From positions 62,001-126,000 of the forward strand of contig NZ_JAGVQR010000001.1 in the NCBI RefSeq assembly GCF_018275325.1: 64,000 nt of DNA, written 5' to 3'. Made by a program: the position numbers and the translations under genes. Position 1 is the stretch's first letter. Every line of letters begins with the position of its first letter. The notes below the pieces were generated by a model that saw only the letters and a list, made by a program, of their open reading frames with translations, ran no database searches and had not been told where the DNA came from. This document shows, piece after piece, positions 1 to 8,397 of the stretch. The DNA is from Nocardioides palaemonis (lineage in GTDB: Bacteria > Actinomycetota > Actinomycetes > Propionibacteriales > Nocardioidaceae).

Positions 1-238
1 CGAGCGAACGCACCCCGGGAAGCGCGGCGCGGAGCGCGGCCGCGGCGTCGATCCCGGTCATGCCCGGCATCTCGATGTCGAGCAGGCAGACCTCGGCGCC
101 CGACTCCCGGGCGGCGTCGACCACCTCGTCGCCGCGCCCCACCTGGGCGACGACCTCGAGGTCGGCCTCGAGGTCGAGCAGCGCGGCCAGCGCGCCACGT
201 ACGAGCGCCTGGTCGTCGGCCAGCAGCAGCCTGATCAC
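1..238 (-). CDS. LuxR/NarL-type response regulator, 5' part only (window edge)
   Basis: Only the receiver domain of the regulator lies in the window; the gene continues past base 1 and its DNA-binding half is not visible. The GTG start at 238 gives residues with the acidic pair D8-D9, a likely phospho-acceptor D54 in a CLLDIEMPG motif, and the usual alpha/beta pattern of a CheY-like fold. The start overlaps the stop of the upstream histidine kinase by four bases (GTGA), so the two are translationally coupled. By family knowledge this would be the NarL/DesR-type output of the kinase next to it, probably controlling the ABC-2 exporter genes of the same operon. The identification as NarL/LuxR class is inferred from the kinase type and the receiver sequence. 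Confidence 0.85.
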   Translation of the reverse strand, partial: MIRLLLADDQALVRGALAALLDLEADLEVVAQVGRGDEVVDAARESGAEVCLLDIEMPGMTGIDAAAALRAALPGVRSL

Positions 239-1314
239 GGCAGTCCCACCTCCACCCGGGTGCCGGGCGACGCCGGCGTGACGGTCAGCGTGCCACCCGC
301 TCCCTGGACGCGTTCGCGCATCCCCCGCAGGCCGTTGCCCTCGGTCCCGGTCGGGCCGGTGCCGTCGTCGGTGACGCTCATCCCGTGGGCGCCGAGCTCG
401 ATCACGACCGAGCGGGCGCCGGAGTGGCGCACGACGTTGGTGACCGACTCGCGCAGCACCCACGCCAGGAGCGCGCGGTGGCGCGGGTCGGTGTCGGCGA
501 GCTCGCCGACGACGCGCGTGCCGATGCCGGCGTCGGCGAGGACCAGCGGCGCTGCCGTCACCTCGGCGTCGAGGTTGGCCGCGCGCAGGCCACCGACGGT
601 CGAGCGGACCTCCGCCAGCGCCTGACGCGCGGTCTCCTGGATCGAGACCAGCTCGGCCTTGGCGCGCTCGGGGTCGAGGTCGATGAGGCGGGCGGCCAGC
701 TCGGCCTTGACCGACAGCGCGGTCAGCGAGTGCCCGAGCACGTCGTGGACGTCGCGCGCGACGCGCTCGCGCTCGGCGACCAGGGCGAGCGAGCCCCGTG
801 TCACGCTCGCGCGCTTCTCCGCGTCGGTCAGCACCCGCACGATGGTGCAGCCGCCGACGATCGGCCAGACCAGGATGAAGAAGAAGGCGGGGAAGTCGTC
901 GGTGCCGAAGACCGAGAGGACGGGGATCGCCGCCGCGACCGGCGTCGTCCACTTCCAGGTCGGCGCGGGCACCTGCAGGGCGGAGAACGCGCCGACGTAG
1001 GGCGTCATGCCGAGCGCGTCGATCCCGAGGACGGGGACGGTGGCGACCATGCAGGCGGCCATCGCGCCCAGCACGGCGAGTGCGTGGCGCTCCCACACGC
1101 TGAAGCCGAGGACGTAGAGCGCGGCGAAGGCCGCGATCGCGGCGTAGGAGGCGACCTTCGCCGCGGCGGTGGCGTCGGACTGCCAGACGCCGAGGAGCGG
1201 GAAGAAGAGGAAGCCGAGCCAGACGACGGCCATCGCCCAGCCCCAGCGGGCCCACGGGCTCTCGGGTCCGTCCGGTCCCCGCGAGCCCGTGATCCCGGAC
1301 TGACCGACGCTCAC
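235..1314 (-). CDS. DesK/LiaS-type sensor histidine kinase
   Basis: This is a 359-residue membrane sensor kinase. The N-terminal half has about five hydrophobic segments (from roughly residue 10 to 155) with no obvious extracellular domain. Then follows a HisKA_3 dimerisation segment with the motif ERERVARDVHDVLGHSL, in which H190 is the expected phosphorylated histidine, and a short HATPase domain with RESVTNVVRHSGA and the GxGLRGMRER signature near the end. The GTG start at 1314 is chosen because it overlaps the stop of the ABC permease by four bases; a longer reading frame extends to 1374 but runs into the permease gene. It should phosphorylate the response regulator that follows. Operons of this form in actinobacteria often sense membrane or antibiotic stress; the signal here is unknown. 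Confidence 0.88.
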   Translation of the reverse strand: MSVGQSGITGSRGPDGPESPWARWGWAMAVVWLGFLFFPLLGVWQSDATAAAKVASYAAIAAFAALYVLGFSVWERHALAVLGAMAACMVATVPVLGIDALGMTPYVGAFSALQVPAPTWKWTTPVAAAIPVLSVFGTDDFPAFFFILVWPIVGGCTIVRVLTDAEKRASVTRGSLALVAERERVARDVHDVLGHSLTALSVKAELAARLIDLDPERAKAELVSIQETARQALAEVRSTVGGLRAANLDAEVTAAPLVLADAGIGTRVVGELADTDPRHRALLAWVLRESVTNVVRHSGARSVVIELGAHGMSVTDDGTGPTGTEGNGLRGMRERVQGAGGTLTVTPASPGTRVEVGLP

Positions 1315-2117
1315 GCGCGCGCCCGGCTCCGGCGTACGCCCCAGATCGCCACCAGCGAGAAGATCACCGTCCACGCGAGCACGTTAGCGACCGGGAGCCA
1401 CAGCGGGTCGTGGCCGCTGCCCATCGGCAGGTAGCCCTCGGTCAGCGGGTAGCGCGCGAGCGCGGCGTAGCCGTAGAGCGGGGTGAAGCGACCGAGGTCG
1501 AGCATGAAGCCGTCCATCGGCGTGAACACGTTGCCCAGGAAGGCCATCACCACGATCATCCCGGACGCGATGCCCGGCGCGTTGGTGCTCGTGAAGGCCA
1601 GGCAGATCGCCAGGCCGTAGATCGCGAACAGCACGGAGCCGACCCAGGTGAGCGCGGCGGCGAGGGTCCAGTCGGTCCAGTCGCCGCGTGCGCCGGTGGC
1701 CGCCCCGATCGCGAAGATGGCGGCGACCGGCACGGCCGCGACGACCATCGCGATGCCGGCCTTGGTGAGGACGAAGGCGAGCGGGCGCATCGGGGTGAGG
1801 CCGAGCTGGCGGCCCCAACCCATCACCTGCTCGGTAGCGGCGCTGCCCGCGACGCTCGCGGTCGCGGTGACCGCGCCGTAGGCGGCCATCGAGATCATCA
1901 CGTACATCGCCACGTTGCCGCTGCCGACCGCCTCGTCGGTCCCGAGGCCGAAGACGAGGAACATGAAGGTCGGCAGGCCGACCACGAAGAACATCGCGAA
2001 CCGGTCGCGCAGCTGGCGGCGCAGGTCGAGCCGGGCGTAGGTGAGCATCGAGGGGCGCGGGGCCGGCCGGCCGGTACGGTCCGCGGCGGGGCGGGTCGGG
2101 GCGAGCTGCTCGGTCAT
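1311..2117 (-). CDS. ABC-2 type transporter permease
   Basis: The 268-residue product has six predicted membrane segments, with a cytoplasmic proline-rich N-terminus of about 40 residues and a basic C-terminal end (RRSRARA). The arrangement matches ABC-2 permeases such as those of DrrB/YadH type, which export lipids, drugs or peptides together with a separate ATPase. It overlaps both neighbours by four bases: its ATG overlaps the ATPase stop at 2114-2117, and its stop overlaps the kinase start. The substrate cannot be read from the sequence. Its close link to a two-component system suggests that expression is induced by the exported compound or by envelope stress, which is inference. Confidence 0.88.
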   Translation of the reverse strand: MTEQLAPTRPAADRTGRPAPRPSMLTYARLDLRRQLRDRFAMFFVVGLPTFMFLVFGLGTDEAVGSGNVAMYVMISMAAYGAVTATASVAGSAATEQVMGWGRQLGLTPMRPLAFVLTKAGIAMVVAAVPVAAIFAIGAATGARGDWTDWTLAAALTWVGSVLFAIYGLAICLAFTSTNAPGIASGMIVVMAFLGNVFTPMDGFMLDLGRFTPLYGYAALARYPLTEGYLPMGSGHDPLWLPVANVLAWTVIFSLVAIWGVRRSRARA

Positions 2118-3031
2118 CGGGTGGCTCCGGTTCCTGCGAGGACGTCGCCGGCCGGCGCGTCGGTGGACGGGGTGGTGCCCACGGGGGCCTGGCTGGTGAG
2201 GGCGAGGAACGCGGCCTCGAGGCTCGCGGCCGAGACCTCGATGCCGGTGACTCCCAGTGGCTCGAGGGCCCGCTCGACCTGGGCGAGCCAGTCGGCGTCG
2301 ATGCCGTCGGCGCCGACCACGGCGGCGGGCGGGCGGAAGGTGACGGTGCGCCCGCCGTAGGCGGCACGGACGTCGGCGGTCGGGGCGTCGTGGACGATCC
2401 GGCCACGGTCCATCAGGACGGTGCGCTCGGCGAACTCGTCGGCCTCGGCGAGGTAGTGGGTCGCGAAGACGATCGTGCGGCCCTGCGCGGCGTCCTCGCG
2501 CATCGCGGCCCAGAACTCCTGGCGGGCGGCGACGTCCATCCCGGTGGTGGGCTCGTCGAGGACGATGAGGTCGGGGTCGGGCACGAGGGCGAGGGCGAAC
2601 TTGAGCCGCTGCTGCTCGCCGCCGGAGCAGGCCTGGACGCGCCGGCCGGCCAGCTCGCCGAGCCGGGCGCGCTCGAGGACGGTGGCGACCCGGTCCGTAC
2701 GCCCGTGCAGCGCGGCGATCGCGCGCACCGTCTCCTCGACGGTGAAGTCGGGCAGCAGCCCGCCGGTCTGCATGACGGCCGACACGCGGCCCGCACGGAC
2801 GGCGGCGCCCGGCTCGAGGCCGTAGACCTCGATCGAGCCCGCGTCGGGGCGGGTCAGCCCGAGCAGCATGTCGACGGTGGTCGTCTTGCCGGCGCCGTTG
2901 GGGCCGAGGAAGGCGACGATCTCGCCGGGGTGGACGGTGAGGTCGACGTCGTCGACCGCGAGGACCGGGGTGCCGTCAGCCTGGCGGAACTGCTTGCGCA
3001 GCCCGGTGGCGCGGATCGCTGGAGTGGTCAT
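2114..3031 (-). CDS. ABC transporter ATP-binding protein
   Basis: This is the ATPase of the exporter, 305 residues long. It shows a Walker A motif GPNGAGKTTT near residue 43, an ABC signature CSGGEQQRL near 138, and a Walker B LIVLDEPTTGMD near 158, followed by the switch histidine in FATH. The C-terminal 80 residues resemble the extra domain found in DrrA-like ATPases. It is the first gene of a four-gene operon (ATPase, permease, kinase, regulator), all joined by four-base overlaps. The ATG start at 3031 fits the usual N-terminal length of this family. Confidence 0.9.
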   Translation of the reverse strand: MTTPAIRATGLRKQFRQADGTPVLAVDDVDLTVHPGEIVAFLGPNGAGKTTTVDMLLGLTRPDAGSIEVYGLEPGAAVRAGRVSAVMQTGGLLPDFTVEETVRAIAALHGRTDRVATVLERARLGELAGRRVQACSGGEQQRLKFALALVPDPDLIVLDEPTTGMDVAARQEFWAAMREDAAQGRTIVFATHYLAEADEFAERTVLMDRGRIVHDAPTADVRAAYGGRTVTFRPPAAVVGADGIDADWLAQVERALEPLGVTGIEVSAASLEAAFLALTSQAPVGTTPSTDAPAGDVLAGTGATR

Positions 3032-3074
3032 GGCTCCAGCCTGTCCGCGGTCGCGCTCGCGGGCCTCGCGGAGT

Positions 3075-3095
3075 TGTCACGACCTCACCGTGACA
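3075..3095. promoter_or_regulatory. Inverted repeat upstream of the ABC/two-component operon
   Basis: TGTCAC at 3075-3080 and GTGACA at 3090-3095 form a 6-9-6 dyad 44 bases upstream of the ATPase start. Autoregulation through such dyads is common for NarL-type response regulators, so this is a candidate operator. The role is inferred. Confidence 0.35.
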
Positions 3096-3107
3096 CCTGT
3101 CAGTTCC

Positions 3108-3380
3108 CGGTGGTCGAGGTGCGAGCGTCGCCCCTCGGTGGTCGAGGTGCGAGCGTCGCTCTCGGTGGTGGAGGTGCGAGCGTCGCTCTCGGTGGTCGAG
3201 GTGCGAGCGCAGCCCCTCGGTGGTTGAGGTGCGAGCGCAGCCCCTCGGTGGTTGAGGTGCGAGCGCAGCGAGCCTCGAAACCACACGTCGTGACGCGGGT
3301 TTCGAGGCTCGTCGCTGGCGCTCCTCGCACCTCAACCGGCGAGGGACCGCAGGTCGCTGGCGCACCTCGACCGGCGAGGG
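3108..3380. repeat. Cluster of 27-28-bp direct repeats plus inverted copies (REP-like)
   Basis: Six head-to-tail units beginning CGGTGGT(C/T)GAGGTGCGAGCG start at 3108, 3136, 3163, 3190, 3218 and 3246, with 27 or 28 bases per unit. The third unit has a single base change (GGTGGAG). The last unit reads on into GAGCCTCGAAACC. Then come an inverted copy (GTTTCGAGGCTCG ... CGCACCTCAACCGG, about 3299-3346) and a partial inverted copy at 3357-3380. The block fills the gap between the stop of the acyl-CoA dehydrogenase gene and the ABC operon promoter. The open frames across it are repeat translations with no gene-like features. Related copies lie at 49766-49842 and inside hutF at 51661-51699. Confidence 0.85.
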
Positions 3381-3383
3381 CCG

Positions 3384-5258
3384 TCAGAAGGCGGACTCGT
3401 CGAGGTCCATCAGGTCGAGGGTGGTCGCCTCGGCGATGGCGCGCTCGGCGCTGATCTTGGGCAGGTTGGTCTGGGCGAAGAACTGCGCCGCCGCGACCTT
3501 GCCCTCGTAGAACACCTTGTCCTTCGCGGAGACCTCGCCGGCCAGCTTGGCCAGCGCCACGTCGGCCTGGCGCAGCAGCAGCCACGCGCAGACGACGTCG
3601 CCGAGCACCATCAGCAGGCGCGAGGTGTTGAGCCCGACCTTGTAGATGTTGCGCTGGTCGTCCTGGGAGGACATCAGGTCGTTGATCATGTGGCCGACGA
3701 CCGCGTTGGCGTCCTCGAGCGCGGTGGCGAGCAGGGCACGCTCGTTCTTCAGCCGACCATTGCCGGCCTCGGAGGTGATGAAGCCCTCGATCTCCTTGGC
3801 CAGGTGGCCCAGCGCGCGGCCCTGGTCCTTGACGATCTTGCGGAAGAAGAAGTCCTGGCCCTGGATGGCGGTCGTGCCCTCGTAGAGGGTGTCGATCTTG
3901 GCGTCGCGGACGTACTGCTCGATCGGGTACTCCTGCAGGAAGCCCGAGCCGCCGAAGGTCTGCAGCGACTCCGTGCCGAGCAGCACCCACGAGCGCTCCG
4001 AGCCGTAGCCCTTCACGATCGGGAGCAGCAGGTCGTTGACCGCGGCGGCGAGGCGGGCCTCGTCGGAGTCCGCGGTGCCGGCGTGCTCGGCGAGCATGAC
4101 CTGGTCCTGCCAGGTGGCGGTGTAGAGCACGAGGGCGCGCATCGCCTCGGCGAACGACTTCTGTGTCATGAGCGAGCGGCGTACGTCGGGGTGGTGGGTG
4201 ATCGTGACGCGCGGGGCGGTCTTGTCGGCCGCCTGGGTCAGGTCGGCGCCCTGGACGCGCTCCTTGGCGAACTCCAGCGCGTTGAGGTAGCCGGTCGACA
4301 GCGTGGCGATGGCCTTGGTGCCGACCATCATCCGGGCGTTCTCGATGACCTGGAACATCTGCGCGATGCCGTCGTGCACCTCGCCGAGCAGCCAGCCCTT
4401 GGCCGGCTCGCCGCCGCCGACCTGCGGGTCGCCGAAGGTGACCTCGCAGGTGTTGGAGACCTTGATGCCCATCTTGTGCTCGACGTTGGTGACGTAGACG
4501 CCGTTGCGCTCGCCGGTCAGCTCGCCGGTCTCGAGGTCGAAGTGGTGCTCGGGCATCCAGAACAGCGAGAGGCCCTTGGTGCCCGGGCCGCCCGCGCCCT
4601 CGACGCCCTCGGGGCGCGCGAGGACGAGGTGCATGATGTTCTCGCTCATGTCGTGCGTGGCGCTGGTGATGAAGCGCTTGACGCCGGTGATGTTCCACGA
4701 GCCGTCGTCGTTGGGCGTGGCCTTGGTGCGGCCGGCGCCGACGTCGGAGCCCGCGTCGGGCTCGGTGAGGACCATGGTGCAGCCCCACTGGCGGTCGACC
4801 ATGAACTGGGCGACGGCCTGGTCGCGCTCGTTGCCGTTGCGGTGCACGACGTTGGCGAAGGCGGGACCGGCGGCGTACATCCAGATCGGGGCGTTCGCGC
4901 CGAGGACCATCTCGCCGATCGCCCAGATCAGCGAGGACGGGGCGGGCGTGCCGCCCATCTCCTCGAAGACCTGCAGGCGCCAGAACTCCGCATCCATCCA
5001 CGCCTGGTAGGACGACTTGAACGACGCGGGCACCGGCGCGGTGTGCGTGGCGGGGTCGAAGACCGGCGGGTTGCGGTCGCTGTCCTCGAAGGACGCGGCG
5101 AGGTCCTCACGGGAGAGGCGCTCGACCTCGCGCAGGATCTCCCGGGCGCTCTCGCCGTCGACGTCACCGAACGGACCGGTGCCGAGCACCTCGTCCCGGC
5201 CGAGCACCTCGAAGAGGTTGAACTCGATGTCGCGCAGGTTGGTCTTGTAGTGGCTCAC
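3384..5258 (-). CDS. Acyl-CoA dehydrogenase, FadE5-like
   Basis: The 624-residue flavoenzyme should catalyse the alpha,beta-dehydrogenation of acyl-CoA in beta-oxidation. It begins [19 protein letters not shown], a start typical of mycobacterial FadE5 and the 3-methylmercaptopropionyl-CoA dehydrogenase-like group. It then shows the acyl-CoA dehydrogenase middle-domain motif [13 protein letters not shown] and, in the C-terminal helical domain, [11 protein letters not shown], whose glutamate is the usual catalytic base. The extra C-terminal ~120 residues are also characteristic of this long subgroup (about 600 residues). The GTG at 5258 is chosen over the upstream in-frame start at 5357 because family similarity begins exactly there and a GGTGGAAG ribosome site precedes it. 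The gene stands alone on the minus strand. Confidence 0.9.
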   Translation of the reverse strand: MSHYKTNLRDIEFNLFEVLGRDEVLGTGPFGDVDGESAREILREVERLSREDLAASFEDSDRNPPVFDPATHTAPVPASFKSSYQAWMDAEFWRLQVFEEMGGTPAPSSLIWAIGEMVLGANAPIWMYAAGPAFANVVHRNGNERDQAVAQFMVDRQWGCTMVLTEPDAGSDVGAGRTKATPNDDGSWNITGVKRFITSATHDMSENIMHLVLARPEGVEGAGGPGTKGLSLFWMPEHHFDLETGELTGERNGVYVTNVEHKMGIKVSNTCEVTFGDPQVGGGEPAKGWLLGEVHDGIAQMFQVIENARMMVGTKAIATLSTGYLNALEFAKERVQGADLTQAADKTAPRVTITHHPDVRRSLMTQKSFAEAMRALVLYTATWQDQVMLAEHAGTADSDEARLAAAVNDLLLPIVKGYGSERSWVLLGTESLQTFGGSGFLQEYPIEQYVRDAKIDTLYEGTTAIQGQDFFFRKIVKDQGRALGHLAKEIEGFITSEAGNGRLKNERALLATALEDANAVVGHMINDLMSSQDDQRNIYKVGLNTSRLLMVLGDVVCAWLLLRQADVALAKLAGEVSAKDKVFYEGKVAAAQFFAQTNLPKISAERAIAEATTLDLMDLDESAF

Positions 5259-5597
5259 GGGGCTTCCACCTGTTCCGTCGTTGCGTTCTCGGGGGCGGGC
5301 AGCGCTGCTACTCGCCGGTAACAAAATCATGCCTCGCCGACGGGCGCCGCGCAACACGAATGGCAGATGTCGGGGGTCACACGCCCGTCGACGCCCCTCC
5401 CTGCGGGCGGTCGCGGTCCCCGATTCCGGGTAGATCGGACGCGAAAGGACACGCCGCTGCCTAGGTTGGTTTTGTCTATCACCGAAAGTATGTCTACTCT
5501 TTCACCCGACAAACAGTGTTGTGCGCCGCGACCTCGTCGAGCGCCACCCGATCCGCGTCCCGGACCTGACCGGACCTGATGGAAAGGAGCTCGCCCG
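5259..5597. promoter_or_regulatory. Divergent intergenic region between FadE5-like gene and TauE exporter
   Basis: This 339-base gap holds the promoters of two divergent genes. The stretch 5465-5520 is clearly less GC-rich than its surroundings. It contains TTTGTC at 5471-5476 and GACAAA at 5508-5513 as widely spaced inverted hexamers. The heptamer GACAAAC recurs at 6606-6612, directly before the Rrf2 gene, so it could belong to that regulator's operator. No RNA element or coding frame with gene-like features is visible. A clear GGAAAGGAG ribosome site for the exporter is at 5581-5589. Confidence 0.4.
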
Positions 5598-6500
5598 ATG
5601 CGCAAGCTCATCGTTCTCGGCTTCGTGGGCCTCATCGCCCAGCTCATCGACGGCTCGCTCGGCATGGCCTACGGCGTGACGTCCTCGACCCTGCTGCTCG
5701 CCGCCGGCGTCGCGCCGGCCGCCGCCTCCGCCGCCGTGCACTTCTCCGAGCTCGGCACGTCGCTGGTCTCCGGCGCCTCGCACACCAAGTTCGGCAACGT
5801 CGACTGGCGCACCGTGTCGATCCTCGCCCTGCCGGGCTTCATCGGCGCCTTCATCGGCGCGACGCTCCTGTCCACCATGGACGCGGCCGTCGCCAAGCCG
5901 GTCGTCGCGGTGATCCTGCTGAGCCTGGGCTTCTACGTCGTCTACCGCTTCCTCAAGCTCGGCGGCGCACGCCCGACCTTCAAGGGTCACCCGTCGGCGT
6001 TCTTCCTGGCGCCGATGGGCCTGGTCGCCGGCACGCTCGACGCCGTCGGTGGCGGTGGCTGGGGCCCGGTCGGCACCACCTCGCTGCTCTCGAGCGGTCG
6101 CCTCGAGCCCCGCAAGGTCGTCGGCTCGATCGACACCTCCGAGTTCGTCGTCGCCCTCGGCGCCTCGCTCGGCTTCCTCCTCGGCCTCGGCTCCCAGGGC
6201 ATCAACTGGGGCTACGCCGGTGCCCTCCTCGCCGGTGGCGTGATCGCCGCCCCGATCGCCGCCTGGCTGGTCAAGCACCTCGCCGCCCGCGTCCTCGGCG
6301 TCGCAGCCGGTGGCCTGATCATCCTCACCAACTCCAAGACTCTCCTCGAGGCCGTCGGCGTGCCCGGCGTCGGCGTCGCGACCGTCGCCGCGGTCGTCTT
6401 CGTCCTCTGGGTCGCCGGCATCACCTGGGCGGTCCGCCAGGAGCGCGCCGTCCGGGCGCAGCAGCTCGACGACCCCGAGCTGGAGCCCGTCTCCGCCTGA
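5598..6500 (+). CDS. Sulfite exporter TauE/SafE family permease
   Basis: The 300-residue product is an integral membrane protein with about eight hydrophobic segments arranged as two repeats. Each repeat contains a conserved Gly/Pro-rich turn (IDGSLGMAYGVTSS near residue 15 and LDAVGGGGWGPVGTT near residue 147), a hallmark of TauE/SafE permeases. Members export sulfite, sulfoacetate or related organosulfur anions. A strong ribosome site (GGAAAGGAG) lies 8 bases before the ATG. It is followed by a strong terminator and by an Rrf2 regulator gene on the same strand. The combination with a cysteine-free Rrf2 protein points to control by sulfur or cysteine status, which is inference. Confidence 0.88.
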   Translation: MRKLIVLGFVGLIAQLIDGSLGMAYGVTSSTLLLAAGVAPAAASAAVHFSELGTSLVSGASHTKFGNVDWRTVSILALPGFIGAFIGATLLSTMDAAVAKPVVAVILLSLGFYVVYRFLKLGGARPTFKGHPSAFFLAPMGLVAGTLDAVGGGGWGPVGTTSLLSSGRLEPRKVVGSIDTSEFVVALGASLGFLLGLGSQGINWGYAGALLAGGVIAAPIAAWLVKHLAARVLGVAAGGLIILTNSKTLLEAVGVPGVGVATVAAVVFVLWVAGITWAVRQERAVRAQQLDDPELEPVSA

Positions 6501-6513
6501 CCCGCATCCCGCC

Positions 6514-6555
6514 CGTACGCCGCCACCTCCCGCCCACCCGGAGTGGCGGCGTACG
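6514..6555 (+). terminator. Rho-independent-type hairpin after TauE gene
   Basis: CGTACGCCGCCAC at 6514-6526 pairs perfectly with GTGGCGGCGTACG at 6543-6555, giving a 13-bp stem with a 16-base loop. It begins 13 bases after the exporter stop codon. No T-tract follows, as is usual in this GC-rich group. Confidence 0.8.
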
Positions 6556-6619
6556 CGTGTCCGGGCGCCGCGGGGCCAACGAGCAGTGTCTGGGCCGACA
6601 TATCTGACAAACTGGGCTT

Positions 6620-7078
6620 ATGCGCGTCTCCGCCAAAGCCGACTACGCCCTCCGGGCCCTCATCGAGATCGCGGTGCGCGCGGACGGGACCGCCGTGAGC
6701 GCGGAGCAGCTCGGCAAGGCGCAGGGCATCCCGCACGGCTTCCTCCAGGCGATCCTGGCCGACCTGCGGCGCGCCGACGTCGTGGTGTCGCAGCGCGGCC
6801 AGTCCGGCGGCTGGCGCTTCGCCCGCAAGCCCGAGTCGGTGACCGTCGCCGACGTCATCCGCGCCGTCGACGGCCCGCTCGTGTCGGTCTACGGCCTGCG
6901 CCCGGAGGCGGTCGAGTACGACGAGTCCGCCGAGGTGCTCCAGCACGTGTGGATCGCCGCCCGCAGCTCGCTGCGCTCGGTCTTCGAGCAGGTCACCATC
7001 CAGGACCTCGCCGACGGGACGCTGCCCCAGGGCGTGAAGGCGCTCACCGAGGACGAGGACGCCTGGCAGCCGCACTGA
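6620..7078 (+). CDS. Rrf2 family transcriptional regulator (CymR-like, no Fe-S cysteines)
   Basis: The 152-residue protein starts MRVSAKADYALRALIEIA, the typical Rrf2 winged-helix opening, and continues with a recognition region (GIPHGFLQAILADLRRADVV) and the wing SQRGQSGGWRF. It contains no cysteine at all, so it cannot hold the [2Fe-2S] cluster of IscR/NsrR/RsrR members. This fits the CymR-like branch, which senses cysteine metabolism in Bacillus through a partner enzyme. The ATG lies only eight bases after the GACAAAC motif at 6606-6612, without an evident ribosome site, so a leaderless transcript is possible. It probably controls the exporter gene upstream. Confidence 0.87.
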   Translation: MRVSAKADYALRALIEIAVRADGTAVSAEQLGKAQGIPHGFLQAILADLRRADVVVSQRGQSGGWRFARKPESVTVADVIRAVDGPLVSVYGLRPEAVEYDESAEVLQHVWIAARSSLRSVFEQVTIQDLADGTLPQGVKALTEDEDAWQPH

Positions 7079-7099
7079 CGCGGCCCTTCGCGCCCGGTT

Positions 7100-7159
7100 C
7101 TCGTGGTTCGCACCCGAGATCTCGGGTGCACAGCACGAGGGTCCCCGGATATCCGGGGA
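7100..7159. repeat. 60-bp double-palindrome dispersed element, copy 1
   Basis: The element consists of a perfect 20-bp palindrome (GCACCCGAGATCTCGGGTGC) framed by CTCGTG/CACGAG arms, followed by a perfect 18-bp palindrome (TCCCCGGATATCCGGGGA). A second copy lies in opposite orientation at 43970-44029. Here it sits between two convergent genes, where its hairpins could also end transcription. Confidence 0.85.
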
Positions 7160-7177
7160 CTTCCGACGAAGCCGCGC

Positions 7178-7714
7178 TCAGGCGGCCAGCCGCCGGGTGA
7201 CCTGCTTGCGCCGGCGCCCGACGCGGGCGAGGCGCTTGTCGAGGCGAGCCTTCTCCTCGATCAGCGCGATCCGCGCGACCTGCGCGGCCAGCTGCTCGTC
7301 GGTCAGCCGGGCGGGCAGCACGTGGGTGCGCGCCGCGTCGACCTGCGCAGTCCACGCCTCGGGCGGCGTGGCGGTGAAGCCGCTCGTCACCACGAGCACG
7401 ACCCGCATGCCGGCGAGGCCGTCGAGGGCGAGCGCCGCCTGCTCGGGCGTCGCGGCGAAGAGCTCGGGGACGCTGACGAAGCAGTCCGTCCGGGACTTCC
7501 AGGCGCGCCGGCACACCTTCGCCCACGCGCCCTCGACCTGCTTGCGCTTGAGGCCCGCGGCCTTGTGCGTGCGCGTCAGCTCGAGGCCGGCGTGGTGGAG
7601 CGTGGCCGGGCTGACGTCGGGCAGGACCACCCCGCCGAGGGCGAGGGTGCCGGCAATCGCGCGGACGTCGACGGCGTCGGGGCCGATGTGCAGGAGGAAC
7701 AGTCGCTTGGCCAT
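7178..7714 (-). CDS. Conserved-looking protein of unknown function
   Basis: I do not recognise this 178-residue protein. It begins MAKRLFLLHIGPDAVDV and has alternating hydrophobic strands up to about residue 130, including VRVVLVVTSGF-like beta strands separated by helices. The last 50 residues are a charged helix (LIEEKARLDKRLARVGRRRKQ) that could form a coiled coil. There is no signal peptide or membrane segment. The overall pattern of strand and helix with a Leu-Leu-His-Ile-Gly start loosely recalls P-loop-free Rossmann-like folds, but no nucleotide motif is present. The ATG at 7714 is preceded by a weak purine-rich stretch; a longer frame to 8125 would overlap the sigma factor gene and is rejected. 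Confidence 0.7.
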   Translation of the reverse strand: MAKRLFLLHIGPDAVDVRAIAGTLALGGVVLPDVSPATLHHAGLELTRTHKAAGLKRKQVEGAWAKVCRRAWKSRTDCFVSVPELFAATPEQAALALDGLAGMRVVLVVTSGFTATPPEAWTAQVDAARTHVLPARLTDEQLAAQVARIALIEEKARLDKRLARVGRRRKQVTRRLAA

Positions 7715-7882
7715 GCTCCGAGCGTCCTCGCGCGCCCTGACGTCCGGGTGAACACACGCCCACGACCGGTCGAACTCCGCGGGACGGGGGAGCCGGTGCC
7801 TACGGTGGTGGGACGCGGGCTGTGACGAAAGCGCCCTGAGCTGCGTCTCACCGGTGACGCCGAAACAACCCCAGGGAGAGAC

Positions 7883-8389
7883 ATGCCCCGCTCGACGGAG
7901 GAGTTCGAGGAGTTCGCCATCGCGCGGACCCCCCAGCTCTACCGCGCCGCGTGGCTGATGTGCGGCGACGCCCACCGTGCCGAGGACCTCGTCCAGGAGA
8001 CGCTGGCCAAGGTCTACGTGCGGTGGCACCGTCGCCTGGGCGGCCCGATCGAGCACCCGGTCGCCTACGCACACACGACGCTGACCCGCACCTACATCAG
8101 TGCCCAGCGCCGTCGCAGCAACCACGAGACACCGACCGAGACGCTTCCGGAGAGCGTGGAGCAGGGTGGGGACGCCGCCACCTCGCTCGCCCTCCGCGAC
8201 GCGCTCGCCCAGCTCGCACCACTGGACCGCGCGGTCCTGGTGCTGCGCTACCTCGAGGACGTGTCGGTCGCCGACACCGCGGACGCCCTCGGGGTGAGCC
8301 CGGGTGCCGTGCGCAACCGGACGCTCCGCGCCCTCGACCGTCTCCGTGCCGTGCTGGGTCCGTCCCTCCGAGACCTGCTCGAGATCTAG
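7883..8389 (+). CDS. SigE-family (group IV, ECF) RNA polymerase sigma factor
   Basis: This 168-residue sigma factor contains a region 2 (LYRAAWLMCGDAHRAEDLVQETL) and a region 4 helix-turn-helix (VLRYLEDVSVADTADALGVSPGAVRNRTLRAL) joined by a short variable linker. Length and order match the SigE-70 family common in actinobacteria. GGGAGAGAC precedes the ATG. The next gene starts nine bases after its stop and encodes a membrane-anchored protein with a short cytoplasmic N-terminus, the usual position of a partner controlling such sigma factors. The target promoters are unknown. Confidence 0.9.
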   Translation: MPRSTEEFEEFAIARTPQLYRAAWLMCGDAHRAEDLVQETLAKVYVRWHRRLGGPIEHPVAYAHTTLTRTYISAQRRRSNHETPTETLPESVEQGGDAATSLALRDALAQLAPLDRAVLVLRYLEDVSVADTADALGVSPGAVRNRTLRALDRLRAVLGPSLRDLLEI

Positions 8390-8397
8390 GAGAACCC

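Noticed and set aside
3108..3275. Possible CRISPR array of 27-28-bp units
   Set aside because: The units are contiguous with no unique spacers, inverted copies follow, and no cas genes are near.
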